A model generated the notes under the pieces. It was not told the origin of the DNA. It saw only the letters and a list, made by a program, of their open reading frames with translations, and did no database searches. Shown here piece after piece: positions 1 through 6,665 of a stretch of DNA of 35,729 nt; the stretch's first letter is position 1, and the number at the start of each line of letters is the position of its first letter. Source of the DNA: a virus; the IMG/VR virus record IMGVR_UViG_3300036768_001444, positions 1 to 35,729 of that record. One strand, 5' to 3'. A program made the translations under genes and the position numbers.

Positions 1-85
1 GGCTTCGGCATCGAAGCCCAGCCGGCCGAAGAGCCGGTCGCACGGGTACTGGCGAACTTGTGGCCACAAAAAAAGAAAGTAGACG

Positions 86-1564
86 CTATCCGCCCGCCGC
101 CCGGACCATCGACAGGCTGCCGGCGCGAATGGCGTCGGGCAGCTTCGGCCAGGCGTTCATCACGGCGACTAGCTCGGAGTTGATGGCGGGCGTTTCGGGA
201 TCGAGTGCGCCGCTTTTTGCGCCGCCTCGACCAGGAATTGCGGTTTTTCTGGGGATTTGTCGCGAGGTTCGAATCCCACTCCCTCCGTTAAGTCCTTTCG
301 CATCAACAGGTTGCGTTTCGCAAGGAATGGCAGAACTGCTCATGACATTGGGGCTTATGTCCCATTCGCACGATTCGTTGCTGCTGTCCGCGTCTGGCTG
401 CTGCGCCTGATTTTGCGCCTCGGATGCGCCGTTTTTTGCGCCGCCTGCCGCCCGGTCGAAGTGGTCCTCGGTTGTCTGGGCGTAGTGCTTCAGGCTCACC
501 TTGGCGTCATGTCCCATCCACAAGGCGACGACGTGGACCGGAAACCATTCGAGCAACTCGGTTTCCCGGCTTGACCGCAGGTTGTGGAACAACCGGGGCC
601 ACGGCTCCAGGCCCGCCCGCTTCACCAGCTTCTGGAACGCCGTCCGCAGGTTGCAGTTCCGCCAGCCGTTGGGGCCCTGGGCCTTTGCCAGGTGTGTCCC
701 GCCGACGACGTGGGTCTGACCGGATTCGGCCAGGTCGAAAGCCTCCTCGAGGAAGGGCCGCAGCTCGGCGAACAGAGGAATCCTCCGGCTCCCCTTGCCG
801 TCGTAGCGGTCGGTCTTGGGGCTCGGGACTGTGATGCGGCTTCGCCCCCAATCGACGTGCCGCCATTCCAAGGACAGCACCTCCGACGGGCAGCGCAAGC
901 CGCCGTAGCGGCACAGGGCGATGATGATTCGCCAGGTCGGGTTGGCCACGTCCAGCAGCTTTCGCACCGCATCGCGGTCGATGAAGCGTTGCCGGGCGCT
1001 GACGTTGGCCGCCGGGATTTTCACTTCCGAGAACGGGTTTTCGTCGATGAGCTTGTGCTTGCGGGCGACGTGGAAGAATGTGCGGGCGAAGGAGAGCCGC
1101 TTGGCCACGGTGGCCGGGGCCAAATCTTGCGTGAGCAACCAGGCCTTGAACTGGTCGCAATCGCCGATCGTGATGCCGCGCAACGGCTGGTCGTCGCCGA
1201 AGAACTCCGTCAGGTTCCGGCAAGGCTGTTGCCAGACCTCCAGGGTGGCGGGCTTCACGTCAGGGCGAGAGAGGATGTAAGAGCGAAGGAACTCGCCCAG
1301 GGCCGCCCGCTTTGGGGCTTCGACCAAACCGACCGCCGCCAGCTTGTCGCGGAGTTTCGCCCCGATGTTCGTCAACCATGCGGCCGTGTCCCGTGGGACG
1401 GGTTGCCCGCCGATCTTCGCCGACAAGAGCGCTTCGACTTGCCGGGCGATGGCGTCGGCGCTCTTGCGGTCGATCCTGCCCAGGCGGATCGCCTTGCGGC
1501 TTTCGTCGGCGTCCACGAACAGGATGCGCTTGCGGCCGTTGGGATCATTCACAACGCTTGCCAT
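86..1564 (-). CDS. int: Tyrosine recombinase (phage integrase)
   Basis: 492 aa. It would carry out site-specific recombination between attP and a tRNA gene. The SAM-like core-binding domain covers about residues 85-175 and the catalytic domain about 190-370. The full catalytic set is visible: R224 in GGLRC, K250 in SPKTD, H327-x-x-R330, H352 in WMGHD and the nucleophile Y361 in HYAQT. After Y361 come about 130 residues with no family counterpart. They are translated from the attP arms and from the antisense of the tRNA-like core, giving GGSGIRTS, so the functional enzyme probably ends near residue 375. The gene follows the toxin gene by 18 bp, in the same direction, and is probably co-transcribed with it. 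The ATG at 1564 has a weak GGAAAAG upstream. Confidence 0.95.
   Translation of the reverse strand: MASVVNDPNGRKRILFVDADESRKAIRLGRIDRKSADAIARQVEALLSAKIGGQPVPRDTAAWLTNIGAKLRDKLAAVGLVEAPKRAALGEFLRSYILSRPDVKPATLEVWQQPCRNLTEFFGDDQPLRGITIGDCDQFKAWLLTQDLAPATVAKRLSFARTFFHVARKHKLIDENPFSEVKIPAANVSARQRFIDRDAVRKLLDVANPTWRIIIALCRYGGLRCPSEVLSLEWRHVDWGRSRITVPSPKTDRYDGKGSRRIPLFAELRPFLEEAFDLAESGQTHVVGGTHLAKAQGPNGWRNCNLRTAFQKLVKRAGLEPWPRLFHNLRSSRETELLEWFPVHVVALWMGHDAKVSLKHYAQTTEDHFDRAAGGAKNGASEAQNQAQQPDADSSNESCEWDISPNVMSSSAIPCETQPVDAKGLNGGSGIRTSRQIPRKTAIPGRGGAKSGALDPETPAINSELVAVMNAWPKLPDAIRAGSLSMVRAAGG
206..227. repeat. Left attP arm-type repeat
   Basis: A 22-bp element made of two TGCGCC hexamers 12 bp apart, followed by GCCT. 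It matches 425-446 at 21 of 22 positions in the same orientation and lies 38 bp left of the tRNA-like core. Paired direct repeats on both sides of a core are the usual form of arm-type binding sites for the N-terminal domain of tyrosine integrases. Binding is inferred; the repeat is directly visible. Confidence 0.6.
266..287 (+). other. attP: attP core: tRNA-Ser 3'-end identity segment
   Basis: The segment starts GGTTCGAATCCCAC and ends CCCTCCG. This is the T-loop, the 3' strand of the T-stem, a TCCCTCC acceptor strand and a G discriminator, as in tRNA-Ser. The bases to its left do not supply the matching T-stem 5' strand (GTGGG expected, CGAGG seen) and no tRNA body lies upstream, so it is not a tRNA gene. 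Integrase DNA lies on its right, so it is not an attL or attR of a simple prophage either. It is best read as an intact phage attachment core targeting the 3' end of a host serine tRNA gene. Confidence 0.8.
402..446. repeat. Right attP arm: four phased TGCGCC hexamers
   Basis: TGCGCC occurs at 402, 414, 425 and 437, with spacings of 12, 11 and 12 bp, or about one helical turn. The last pair (425-446) repeats the left arm element at 206-227. The array lies inside the 3' end of the integrase reading frame, downstream of the catalytic tyrosine codon. There it encodes alanine/glycine/glutamine-rich sequence of no evident fold. A tandem array of integrase arm sites or accessory-protein sites is inferred. 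Confidence 0.6.
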
Positions 1565-1582
1565 GATGTCTTTTCCAGGGAT

Positions 1583-1843
1583 TCAGGGACGATAAACGTC
1601 TTTGCGATGCGCGACGCGAAGTACCAGCACGATCAAAGCTTCATCCTGGACCGTGTAGACGACGCGGTACTGTCCGACGCGAATTCGCCAAAGGTCTTCC
1701 GTGCCGTGCAATTTGACGGCCCCAGGGGGCCGGGGGTCGCCGGCCAGGGCTTCCGTCGCGGCCGCAATCCGCCGCTGCACCTTCTCCGGCAGCTGGCGCA
1801 GGGCCTTGTCTGCCGACGGTTTGTAGATGACGGCATAGGGCAT
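1583..1843 (-). CDS. RelE/ParE-family toxin
   Basis: 86 aa, the usual size for the RelE/StbE/ParE fold. The N-terminus (YKPSADKALRQLP) matches the family's first helix, and the C-terminus (WRIRVGQYRVVYTV then VAHRKDVYR) matches the beta-sheet core with its basic residues. RelE-type members cut mRNA at the ribosome and ParE-type members poison gyrase. WRIRVGQYRV and the HRKDVY ending favour a RelE-like fold, but the target cannot be fixed from sequence. It starts 1 bp after the antitoxin gene, so translation is probably coupled, and it precedes the integrase gene. Confidence 0.9.
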   Translation of the reverse strand: MPYAVIYKPSADKALRQLPEKVQRRIAAATEALAGDPRPPGAVKLHGTEDLWRIRVGQYRVVYTVQDEALIVLVLRVAHRKDVYRP

Positions 1844-1844
1844 G

Positions 1845-2084
1845 TCATTTCATCCCCAGCCGTTTCTTGATGTCTTCGAGAGGGACGCCGCCCTTCTCCT
1901 TCAACGCCTTGCGGGCCGCCTTGAGGTCTTGCTCGTCCTCGATGCGCTCCAAAAGCGCCAGGTCGTCCATCGACACCAGCGCGGCCACGCCCTTGCCCCG
2001 GCGTTCCAGGATGATGCGTTCGCCGGCGTAAGCGACGCGGTTCAGGGCGTCGGCCAGGTTGTTGCGAACGTCCACGACACGCAT
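1845..2084 (-). CDS. Phd/YefM-family antitoxin
   Basis: 79 aa. The N-terminal half (MRVVDVRNNLADALNRVAY, then GERIILERRGKGVAALVSMDDL) is the Phd/YefM DNA-binding fold. The C-terminal half is charged and helical and would neutralise the toxin encoded next. The start ATG has AGGGAG about 8 nt upstream (plus-strand CTCCCT at 2093-2098). Proteins of this family normally repress their own promoter by binding a palindrome. Such a palindrome overlaps the -10 box at 2114-2129, so the antitoxin probably controls the whole antitoxin-toxin-integrase operon. Confidence 0.9.
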   Translation of the reverse strand: MRVVDVRNNLADALNRVAYAGERIILERRGKGVAALVSMDDLALLERIEDEQDLKAARKALKEKGGVPLEDIKKRLGMK

Positions 2085-2113
2085 GGTGGGTTCTCCCTGG
2101 GGGGTGAGCGATG

Positions 2114-2129
2114 GCGTACATTATAACGC
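2114..2129 (-). promoter_or_regulatory. Promoter and operator of the antitoxin-toxin-integrase operon
   Basis: On the minus strand a perfect TATAAT box (plus 2120-2125) sits between the inverted half-sites GCGT and ACGC (2114-2117 and 2126-2129). Transcription would start near 2113, giving a leader of about 29 nt with an AGGGAG ribosome-binding site. No convincing -35 box is seen. The palindrome over the -10 box is a typical place for antitoxin autorepression, which is inference here. This promoter lacks the GTAG box of the late units. Confidence 0.65.
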
Positions 2130-2148
2130 TCAGCGCCTTGAGAGTAAG

Positions 2149-2520
2149 TCAGAAACCTTCCGCGTAGGGGCCGACCGGGGCCGGGCCGCCGAACAGGCCG
2201 GCTGGCCCCAGGCCCGTCGCCGGTCGCACTTCCCGGGCGTCTACACTGTCTACGTCTACACTCGCATGTATTTCCCGAAGATTTTGAGCGAGTGTAGACG
2301 TAGACACCGTAGACAGGACGAAAACACGTCGCGGGTGGCCCCCTGTAGCCGGGGGCGGTTCCGTGACCCATCTGCCGCGCCCGGCTCTGGTCAGCCCCTC
2401 CAGAGCCGCTTCCGCCGTGCCGGGCTCTTTCAACCATCGGCACCCTTGCTGCACCTCGCGGGGCGTCACCGTGCCGCCCTCGCGGCCGATCCTGTCCGCC
2501 AGCCGGCGCTGGTCCCGTCC
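2149..2520 (-). pseudogene. Remnant of a DUF3987-like replication protein C-terminus
   Basis: This open stretch of about 124 codons has no start codon of its own, because upstream it runs antisense into the gene at 2590. It encodes RRLADRIGREGGTVTPREV, then a winged-helix-like segment ending GRGRWVTEPPPATGGHPRRV. That resembles the C-terminal ends of planctomycetal DUF3987 primase/helicase-type phage proteins, where an adenine-lined helix-turn-helix is followed by a proline-rich tail. The resemblance is from memory of the family. If correct, the phage lost its replication gene by deletion and retains only its 3' end. The alternative is a chance open frame in GC-rich DNA. Confidence 0.4.
2239..2314. 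repeat. Large inverted repeat with GTCTAC iterons
   Basis: An 18-bp arm at 2248-2265 (two GTCTAC hexamers then ACTCGC) is perfectly inverted at 2288-2305 around a 22-nt AT-richer loop. Outside it, beyond a 3-nt mismatch, a third hexamer pairs 2239-2244 with 2309-2314. In all there are three GTCTAC on the left and three GTAGAC on the right. It lies in a region without an intact gene, between two divergent promoters. It could be a replication origin, an operator or an RNA hairpin. It also lies inside the replication-gene remnant, where it encodes a Ser/Val/Asp repeat. Confidence 0.7.
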
Positions 2521-2557
2521 AACAACCGAACGGCCCCCTGGGCCGCGCCAAAGCCCG

Positions 2558-2571
2558 GTAGCCCTTACACT
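2558..2571 (+). promoter_or_regulatory. GTAG-N4-TACACT late promoter, portal operon
   Basis: GTAG at 2558-2561, four bases, then TACACT at 2566-2571. This is the same arrangement as at 7588, 13710, 17696, 25660, 30134 and (minus) 17654. The predicted start is near 2578, leaving a leader of about 12 nt before the ATG at 2590. The leader has no Shine-Dalgarno sequence. No conserved -35 box is apparent. It would drive the unit 2590-7570. Confidence 0.6.
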
Positions 2572-2589
2572 GGGCACGAAGCACGAACC

Positions 2590-2934
2590 ATGTTCCCGTG
2601 GGAGTCTCTCGTGTCCGAATCCACCGAACCGATCCCGGTGATCCCCAACGGCATGACGGTATTTCGCCTCCAGGACGGGCCCGAGCTGAAGCTCGATCTG
2701 ATCGAGACGTTCTTTCGCTTCCAGGAGCTGCTCCAGGAGTTCGCTGAGAAGTCCTATCTGGAGCTGCTGCGGGCCATAATCTCGCACGTGCGGGACCGGA
2801 CTGGGGTGGAGCTGACCGTTGGCCAGGCCGACTGGCTCCGGCACACGGTCGATTGCGAATGGCTGCTGCTGAAAAAAAAACGCGACGAAGAGCTGAAGTC
2901 GCTGAGTTCTACGGCCTCAACCCCTGGGCTCTGA
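2590..2934 (+). CDS. Tail assembly chaperone-like protein, zero-frame product
   Basis: 114 aa. A helical protein with the segments LKLDLIETFFRFQELLQEF and VELTVGQADWLRHTVD. It resembles the first domain of siphovirus tail assembly chaperones (lambda G-like) in size, helical content and the frameshift arrangement; I have no specific family match. The frame passes through nine A residues at 2872-2880 and ends shortly afterwards in an unrelated serine/threonine tail. A -1 shift on the A run would add 90 residues instead. It is the first gene of the portal operon, which is odd because such chaperones normally sit just before the tape-measure gene. Confidence 0.55.
   Translation: MFPWESLVSESTEPIPVIPNGMTVFRLQDGPELKLDLIETFFRFQELLQEFAEKSYLELLRAIISHVRDRTGVELTVGQADWLRHTVDCEWLLLKKKRDEELKSLSSTASTPGL
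2874..2880 (+). other. Candidate -1 frameshift site A-AAA-AAA
   Basis: In the zero frame the codons read CTG AAA AAA AAA CGC. The heptamer A-AAA-AAA allows both tRNAs to re-pair after slipping back one base. The -1 frame then reads ACG CGA CGA without a stop for 90 codons and ends at 3152, where the next gene begins with an overlapping ATGA. A run of nine A is exceptional in this GC-rich DNA. Transcriptional slippage or a homopolymer sequencing error are the alternatives. Confidence 0.65.
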
Positions 2935-3152
2935 CCAGGACGCAGGCGGCGGGGCTTTGGGCCAACATTCCGCACCTGACGGCCCGCCGGCAGTTGCGGG
3001 GCCTCGGTTCTCGGCCGCACCCGCCGACGGCCGACGAGATTTACCAGCTCGTCCTGGCGGACACCGGCGACCCGGCGCGGGCCGATGACGCCTGGGCGGC
3101 CTATCGGGCGGAGGAATTGAGGCGGCAGCCCGCCGGAGAGGAAGCCCCATGA
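2880..3152 (+). CDS. Tail assembly chaperone-like protein, -1 frame extension
   Basis: 90 codons reached by a -1 shift at 2874-2880, giving a 187-aa fusion with the product of 2590. The extension contains AEFYGLNPWALTRTQAAGLW, then a basic stretch and a C-terminal acidic helical part. A YG-loop followed by a short helix is common in the second domain of tail chaperones. The stop overlaps the portal ATG (ATGA, 3149-3152), which supports this frame being translated. An independent start at ATG 2859 is possible but has no ribosome-binding site. Confidence 0.6.
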   Translation, partial: TRRRAEVAEFYGLNPWALTRTQAAGLWANIPHLTARRQLRGLGSRPHPPTADEIYQLVLADTGDPARADDAWAAYRAEELRRQPAGEEAP

Positions 3153-6100
3153 TTGCCAACAACGGGGCCGTCAAGGCCTTTCTGTCGCCGAGCGGGACGG
3201 CCGGCTATCGGCCGTCGATAGTCGGCTCGTTGGCCCTATTCTACGACGACGGGATCGACCATTTCCGGGTGTTTCGCGACGTGCCGCGGATGCGTCGCGA
3301 CCCCCGTGTCCGCCTCGGTCTGCGCATCATCGCCGGCCCGGTTCGTTGTGCCAAGTGGCGTATCCGTGGGTCTTCCGACGTGGCCGCCTACGTGGACGAG
3401 ACCCTTCGGTCGGTCTGGCTCCATTGGTTGCCACGCATCCTCGGGCCGCTCCTGGAGTACGGCTGGATGGGCGGCGAGGCCGCCTGGCAGGAGAGGCAGG
3501 GCCGGATTGTCCTGCGCGAGATTCGGGACTTTTGCCCGATGGACGTGCGCCCCCTGACGGTGGGGCGGGTGTTGACGGGCGTGCGCGTGTACAACGTCGC
3601 GTCCCACGGCGAAGTTACGTTGCGGCCGCCGCGGGCGTTGTGGGTCGCGAACGAATCGGAATACGGGCACTTTTACGGGCGTTCGCGCTACGAAGGGGCC
3701 TATGTGCCGTTCGTTGAGAGGCGGGGTCGGCACGGGGCGACGGACGCCCGCCGCCTGTGGTTCGCAAAGAACGCCTTCCGTAGTGGTTTGATTCGTTACC
3801 CGGCCGGCCCGATCCCCGACGAGGACGGGAACCTGGTGGACGGCCAGGACCTGGCCAACGAGATCGTCGAGAAGTTCGCCACGGGCGGGACTTTGTCGTT
3901 GCCGAACGTGCGCGACGAGCGTGGGGATTATGCGTGGCTCTGGGACGACGCGAAGGTGAACGGTGACATCCGGGGCGTCCGCGAATACGCCCACGACCTG
4001 GACCAGGAGATTCTGGAGGGCATGGGCGTGCCGCCGGAGGTCGTGGCCGCCATGAAGAGCGGGTCGGGGTATGCTGGCCGGTCGGTCCCGATGGTCTGTT
4101 TTTTGACGGGCGAGGACGAGATCGTCCAGACCGTCATTGGCGCCCTGGACCGGTGTGTGGTGGCTCACGGAGTGCGTGTCAATTTTGGCAACGTGCCCTA
4201 CACGATTGAGCCCGTGTCGCTGGTCGAGACGCTCCTGGGGCGTCCGTCGGCGGGCCGCCGGGTGCCGCCGACGAAGGCGCTACCGAGCCCAGGCGGTCTT
4301 CCCCCGTCGCACCAGCCCTATGAAGGCCCGCGCGGCGGCGTGGGGTGGCGGGACCCTGACACCGGGTCGGTCCATTACGAACATCCTTCCTGGGACGGTC
4401 CTGATGGCGGCGTGCTCAGTCTGTCGCACGAGCGTGCCCCGAAGGGCGGGATCACCGTCGGCGGCCGGTTTTACAGGGGCGGCCAGTTCATTCCCGGTCG
4501 GGCGATGGAGGAGGCCACGCCCGAGGAGCGGGCCGCGATTGAGGCCGACAAGGAGCGGCACCGTCAGCGGCTCAGGGAGATGGGCGAGCCGGACCGTGGC
4601 CGGCTGCGAGAGGCGCTTCGGCCGTATGAGGGCGTGGACCTCACTGCGGAAAACACACGGTCGGCGAGGCGGGCTTACGGGGCGCTGCGCTCCTTGCACG
4701 GGGACCTGACCGTCCACCGGATTTCCCAGTTGATCGACCAGGACCGTCAGGCGCTGGAGGCGGAGGAGCCGGGCAGTTCCATGCACGAGTTCTACCGGCG
4801 CCGGCTTGCCGCGTTCCGGCGCATGCTCGACTGGCACGAGGCCCACGAGGCCGCGTCCGGCGGTCCGGCCAAGGCGGCCCCGCGTCCTCCGAGTGCGGAA
4901 GGCGGCGGGCCAAAAGGTGGCGGCAAGGGTGGCGGTCGGCATGGCGTGGAGGCGGACGGGCCGGGTGGGAGGTCCGAACCGGCCAAACCGGCCGAACCGG
5001 CCGAACCGGAGGCGTCCCGGTCGCCGGCATCAAGGCCGTCGCGATCGCGCCCGGCTGAGGCTCCACGGGAAACTCCACAGGGCGGTCCGGCCGAGGATTC
5101 GGCTGGGCAAAAGGCTACGGCGGCAACGCCGGATCGGAAGTCGGCGAACGCGGTTGATGTTGCCTACGAGCAGGTCCGGCGGTTTCTGAACGGGATTTCC
5201 GAGCGTATTCCGCCGCCGGCCGAGATCGATGCTTTTGTCAGTGATTTGAAGCGCAACCTGTTCAAGGAGGAGTTTGGCAAACTGTTAAATCGTGTTGGCA
5301 TTGCGGGCCGGCCGCGAAGCCTGGCGGCCGCCGCCAAGGCGTTGCGGGACGTTCTGCGCAACCAAGCGGACATGCAGGCCAAGGTCAATCAGATTGCCGC
5401 CGGCGCGCGTCAGAAGGCCGAACCGGAGGCGGCGGACACAAAAGGGCCCGTTTCCGACGCCCCGACGCCGCCAGGGGGGCCGGCCCGGAAGGCCGAGGCG
5501 AAGTCTTTGGCGGGAGGGACCGCCCTGCACCCCTTGGCCCAGAAGGTGGCCGACCGCTTCGGCGAAATGCTCGATGGGCACCAGGACCTTGACCCGAAGA
5601 AACGGGCCTCGTATCGCGAGGCCATGACCGGAGTTCTGGCCGCAATGCCGCCCGAGGCCGTCGCCCGGATCGACGCCGGCGTCTCCGGCATCCACTTTTA
5701 TTCCGACGCGGACCGGCTCGGCCAGGCCCTGGCCGCCATAAACCCAAGCATCAAGGAAATTGTGAGGTCCGGCCAGCGGGTTTTAGGGGCCTTCTCGATA
5801 ACGAGCCGAAAATTGCACCTCGACGGGGGTGGGCCCAAATATTCGGCACGCGAGGTTTACGCCCACGAGCTGGGGCATGCGCTCGACGGTCCGCGGAACG
5901 AGGTCAGCGACAGTCGGGAATGGCGGCTGGCCTGGAACGCCGAGATCGCCAGTGGGGAAGTCCTGGGGTCTTATGCCGCCATCAACGTCATCGAGGGCAT
6001 GGCTGAGTTTGCCCGCGCCGTTTACGGGGGCAAAGTGGACCTGAGCGTCCTCGCCCGCTCCTGTCCGCGCTGCACGGCGGTGTGGAAGTCCAAGGGGTGG

Positions 6101-6154
6101 TGGCCGGAGTCGCCGCAGGAGCCGAAGTTGGCGAAAAAAAGGAAATCACGATGA
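3149..6154 (+). CDS. Portal protein (DUF935/Mu gp29-like) fused to a C-terminal metalloprotease domain
   Basis: 1001 aa, about twice the usual portal length. Residues 1 to about 385 look like a DUF935-type portal, with the wing and stem regions and the typical LEGMGVPPEVVAAMKSGSG motif. The portal forms the DNA entry ring of the capsid. Next come GPRGGVGWRDPDTG near 391 and GITVGGRFYRGGQFIP near 435-450, short motifs seen ahead of cargo or toxin domains in phage minor head proteins. A long Pro/Gly/Ala-rich linker follows. Residues about 790-985 form a zincin, with H906-E907-LG-H910 in YAHELGHALD and a downstream EGMAEF at 949-954 that can supply the third ligand. An injected effector or head-maturation protease is inferred. 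It starts by ATGA overlap with the preceding frame. Confidence 0.8.
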   Translation: MIANNGAVKAFLSPSGTAGYRPSIVGSLALFYDDGIDHFRVFRDVPRMRRDPRVRLGLRIIAGPVRCAKWRIRGSSDVAAYVDETLRSVWLHWLPRILGPLLEYGWMGGEAAWQERQGRIVLREIRDFCPMDVRPLTVGRVLTGVRVYNVASHGEVTLRPPRALWVANESEYGHFYGRSRYEGAYVPFVERRGRHGATDARRLWFAKNAFRSGLIRYPAGPIPDEDGNLVDGQDLANEIVEKFATGGTLSLPNVRDERGDYAWLWDDAKVNGDIRGVREYAHDLDQEILEGMGVPPEVVAAMKSGSGYAGRSVPMVCFLTGEDEIVQTVIGALDRCVVAHGVRVNFGNVPYTIEPVSLVETLLGRPSAGRRVPPTKALPSPGGLPPSHQPYEGPRGGVGWRDPDTGSVHYEHPSWDGPDGGVLSLSHERAPKGGITVGGRFYRGGQFIPGRAMEEATPEERAAIEADKERHRQRLREMGEPDRGRLREALRPYEGVDLTAENTRSARRAYGALRSLHGDLTVHRISQLIDQDRQALEAEEPGSSMHEFYRRRLAAFRRMLDWHEAHEAASGGPAKAAPRPPSAEGGGPKGGGKGGGRHGVEADGPGGRSEPAKPAEPAEPEASRSPASRPSRSRPAEAPRETPQGGPAEDSAGQKATAATPDRKSANAVDVAYEQVRRFLNGISERIPPPAEIDAFVSDLKRNLFKEEFGKLLNRVGIAGRPRSLAAAAKALRDVLRNQADMQAKVNQIAAGARQKAEPEAADTKGPVSDAPTPPGGPARKAEAKSLAGGTALHPLAQKVADRFGEMLDGHQDLDPKKRASYREAMTGVLAAMPPEAVARIDAGVSGIHFYSDADRLGQALAAINPSIKEIVRSGQRVLGAFSITSRKLHLDGGGPKYSAREVYAHELGHALDGPRNEVSDSREWRLAWNAEIASGEVLGSYAAINVIEGMAEFARAVYGGKVDLSVLARSCPRCTAVWKSKGWWPESPQEPKLAKKRKSR

Positions 6155-6366
6155 AGCCGTTGCTGGATCAGATTTTCGACAAGCCCATTGTCGTTGACGG
6201 GGTCCTGGCCGACCTTGAGGCCGTTGACGGAACGCCAGGCCCGGACGGTGCGGCGGCCGCAACTGGCCAAGACGTGCGGGGCGACGGTCCGGCCATAAAG
6301 GATGCAGGCCGCGACGGTCCTGAAGTGGCGGAGGGTGGGTGGGTAGTTCCCACGCTGGAACCATGA
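6151..6366 (+). CDS. Small hypothetical protein between portal and MuF genes
   Basis: 71 aa and not recognised. The N-terminus (MKPLLDQIFDKPIVVDGVL) is followed by an acidic, Gly/Ala/Pro-rich, probably disordered tail. The start overlaps the portal stop by ATGA (6151-6154), with an AAAGGA ribosome-binding site about 5 nt before it. Its stop overlaps the next start in the same way (6363-6366). It is therefore a translationally coupled member of the head operon. A head-assembly or scaffold role is only a guess from position. Confidence 0.6.
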   Translation: MKPLLDQIFDKPIVVDGVLADLEAVDGTPGPDGAAAATGQDVRGDGPAIKDAGRDGPEVAEGGWVVPTLEP

Positions 6367-6665
6367 GCGCGCCGGCCGAACTGTTTCCCGATTACCCCGA
6401 CGGCGACTTCGATCCCGACGGGGACCTGTTCCCCGACTATCCCGAGGAGCCTCAGGGCGGCCCGCGTTCGCCGGCCGCCCTGAGCCTGGGCGGGGCCGAA
6501 GCCCTGCGGGAGGACCACGAGGCCGTCCGGGCTGGCCGGCTCGTGGACGACGTCATTGCCCGCGGCACGGTCGCCGGCGTCGCCGTCTCCGAGGAAGTGC
6601 GCCGCCAGGTCCGCCAAGCGGTTGCCGAGGCCGTAAAAAAAAACACTTTTCCGCGGCCGTCCTGA
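6363..6665 (+). CDS. MuF-type head protein, zero-frame N-terminal product
   Basis: 100 aa if no shift occurs. The first 40 residues are acidic and repetitive (ELFPDYPDGDFDPDGDLFPD), followed by a helical segment (REDHEAVRAGRLVDDVIARG). The frame crosses nine A residues at 6635-6643 and stops soon after at 6663-6665. The -1 frame joins it directly to the MuF domain. The start ATG overlaps the previous stop (ATGA). A weak GTAG-N4-CACGCT element at 6343-6356 lies 6 nt before the ATG and could be an internal promoter, but its hexamer fits poorly. Confidence 0.6.
   Translation: MSAPAELFPDYPDGDFDPDGDLFPDYPEEPQGGPRSPAALSLGGAEALREDHEAVRAGRLVDDVIARGTVAGVAVSEEVRRQVRQAVAEAVKKNTFPRPS
6638..6644 (+). other. 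Candidate -1 frameshift site A-AAA-AAC
   Basis: The zero-frame codons are GTA AAA AAA AAC ACT. A-AAA-AAC is one of the best-known slippery heptamers for tandem -1 slippage. After the shift the reading continues CAC TTT TCC and stays open to 7570. The A run (6635-6643) is nine bases long, the same as at 2872-2880, and the shift is again -1. The two sites lie in consecutive genes around the portal. Downstream pairing was not evaluated. Confidence 0.7.

Noticed and set aside
68-74. Seven-A run near the left end as a frameshift site.
   Set aside because: No credible coding frame lies around it.
266-287. A tRNA gene.
   Set aside because: Only the 3' end is present. The T-stem does not pair and no acceptor or anticodon arm lies upstream, so it is treated as an attachment core.
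60-410. Plus-strand open frame at the left end, which would continue in frame from the ATG at 35726 if the window were circular.
   Set aside because: It runs antisense to the integrase and across attP, and encodes basic low-complexity sequence. No terminal repeat is seen, so circularity cannot be claimed.
2239-2314. CRISPR-like or IS terminal repeats.
   Set aside because: The repeats are 6-18 bp in one mirrored block without regular spacers, and no transposase gene is present.
6134-6140. A third slippery site: seven A near the portal end, with the next gene in the -1 frame.
   Set aside because: The heptamer in register is G-AAA-AAA, which slips poorly. The downstream gene has its own ATG with AAAGGA and an ATGA overlap.
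6343-6356. GTAG-N4-CACGCT before the 6363 start as a full member of the late promoters.
   Set aside because: The spacing fits, but the hexamer is poor and it lies inside a gene of the same operon. It is noted only as a weak candidate.
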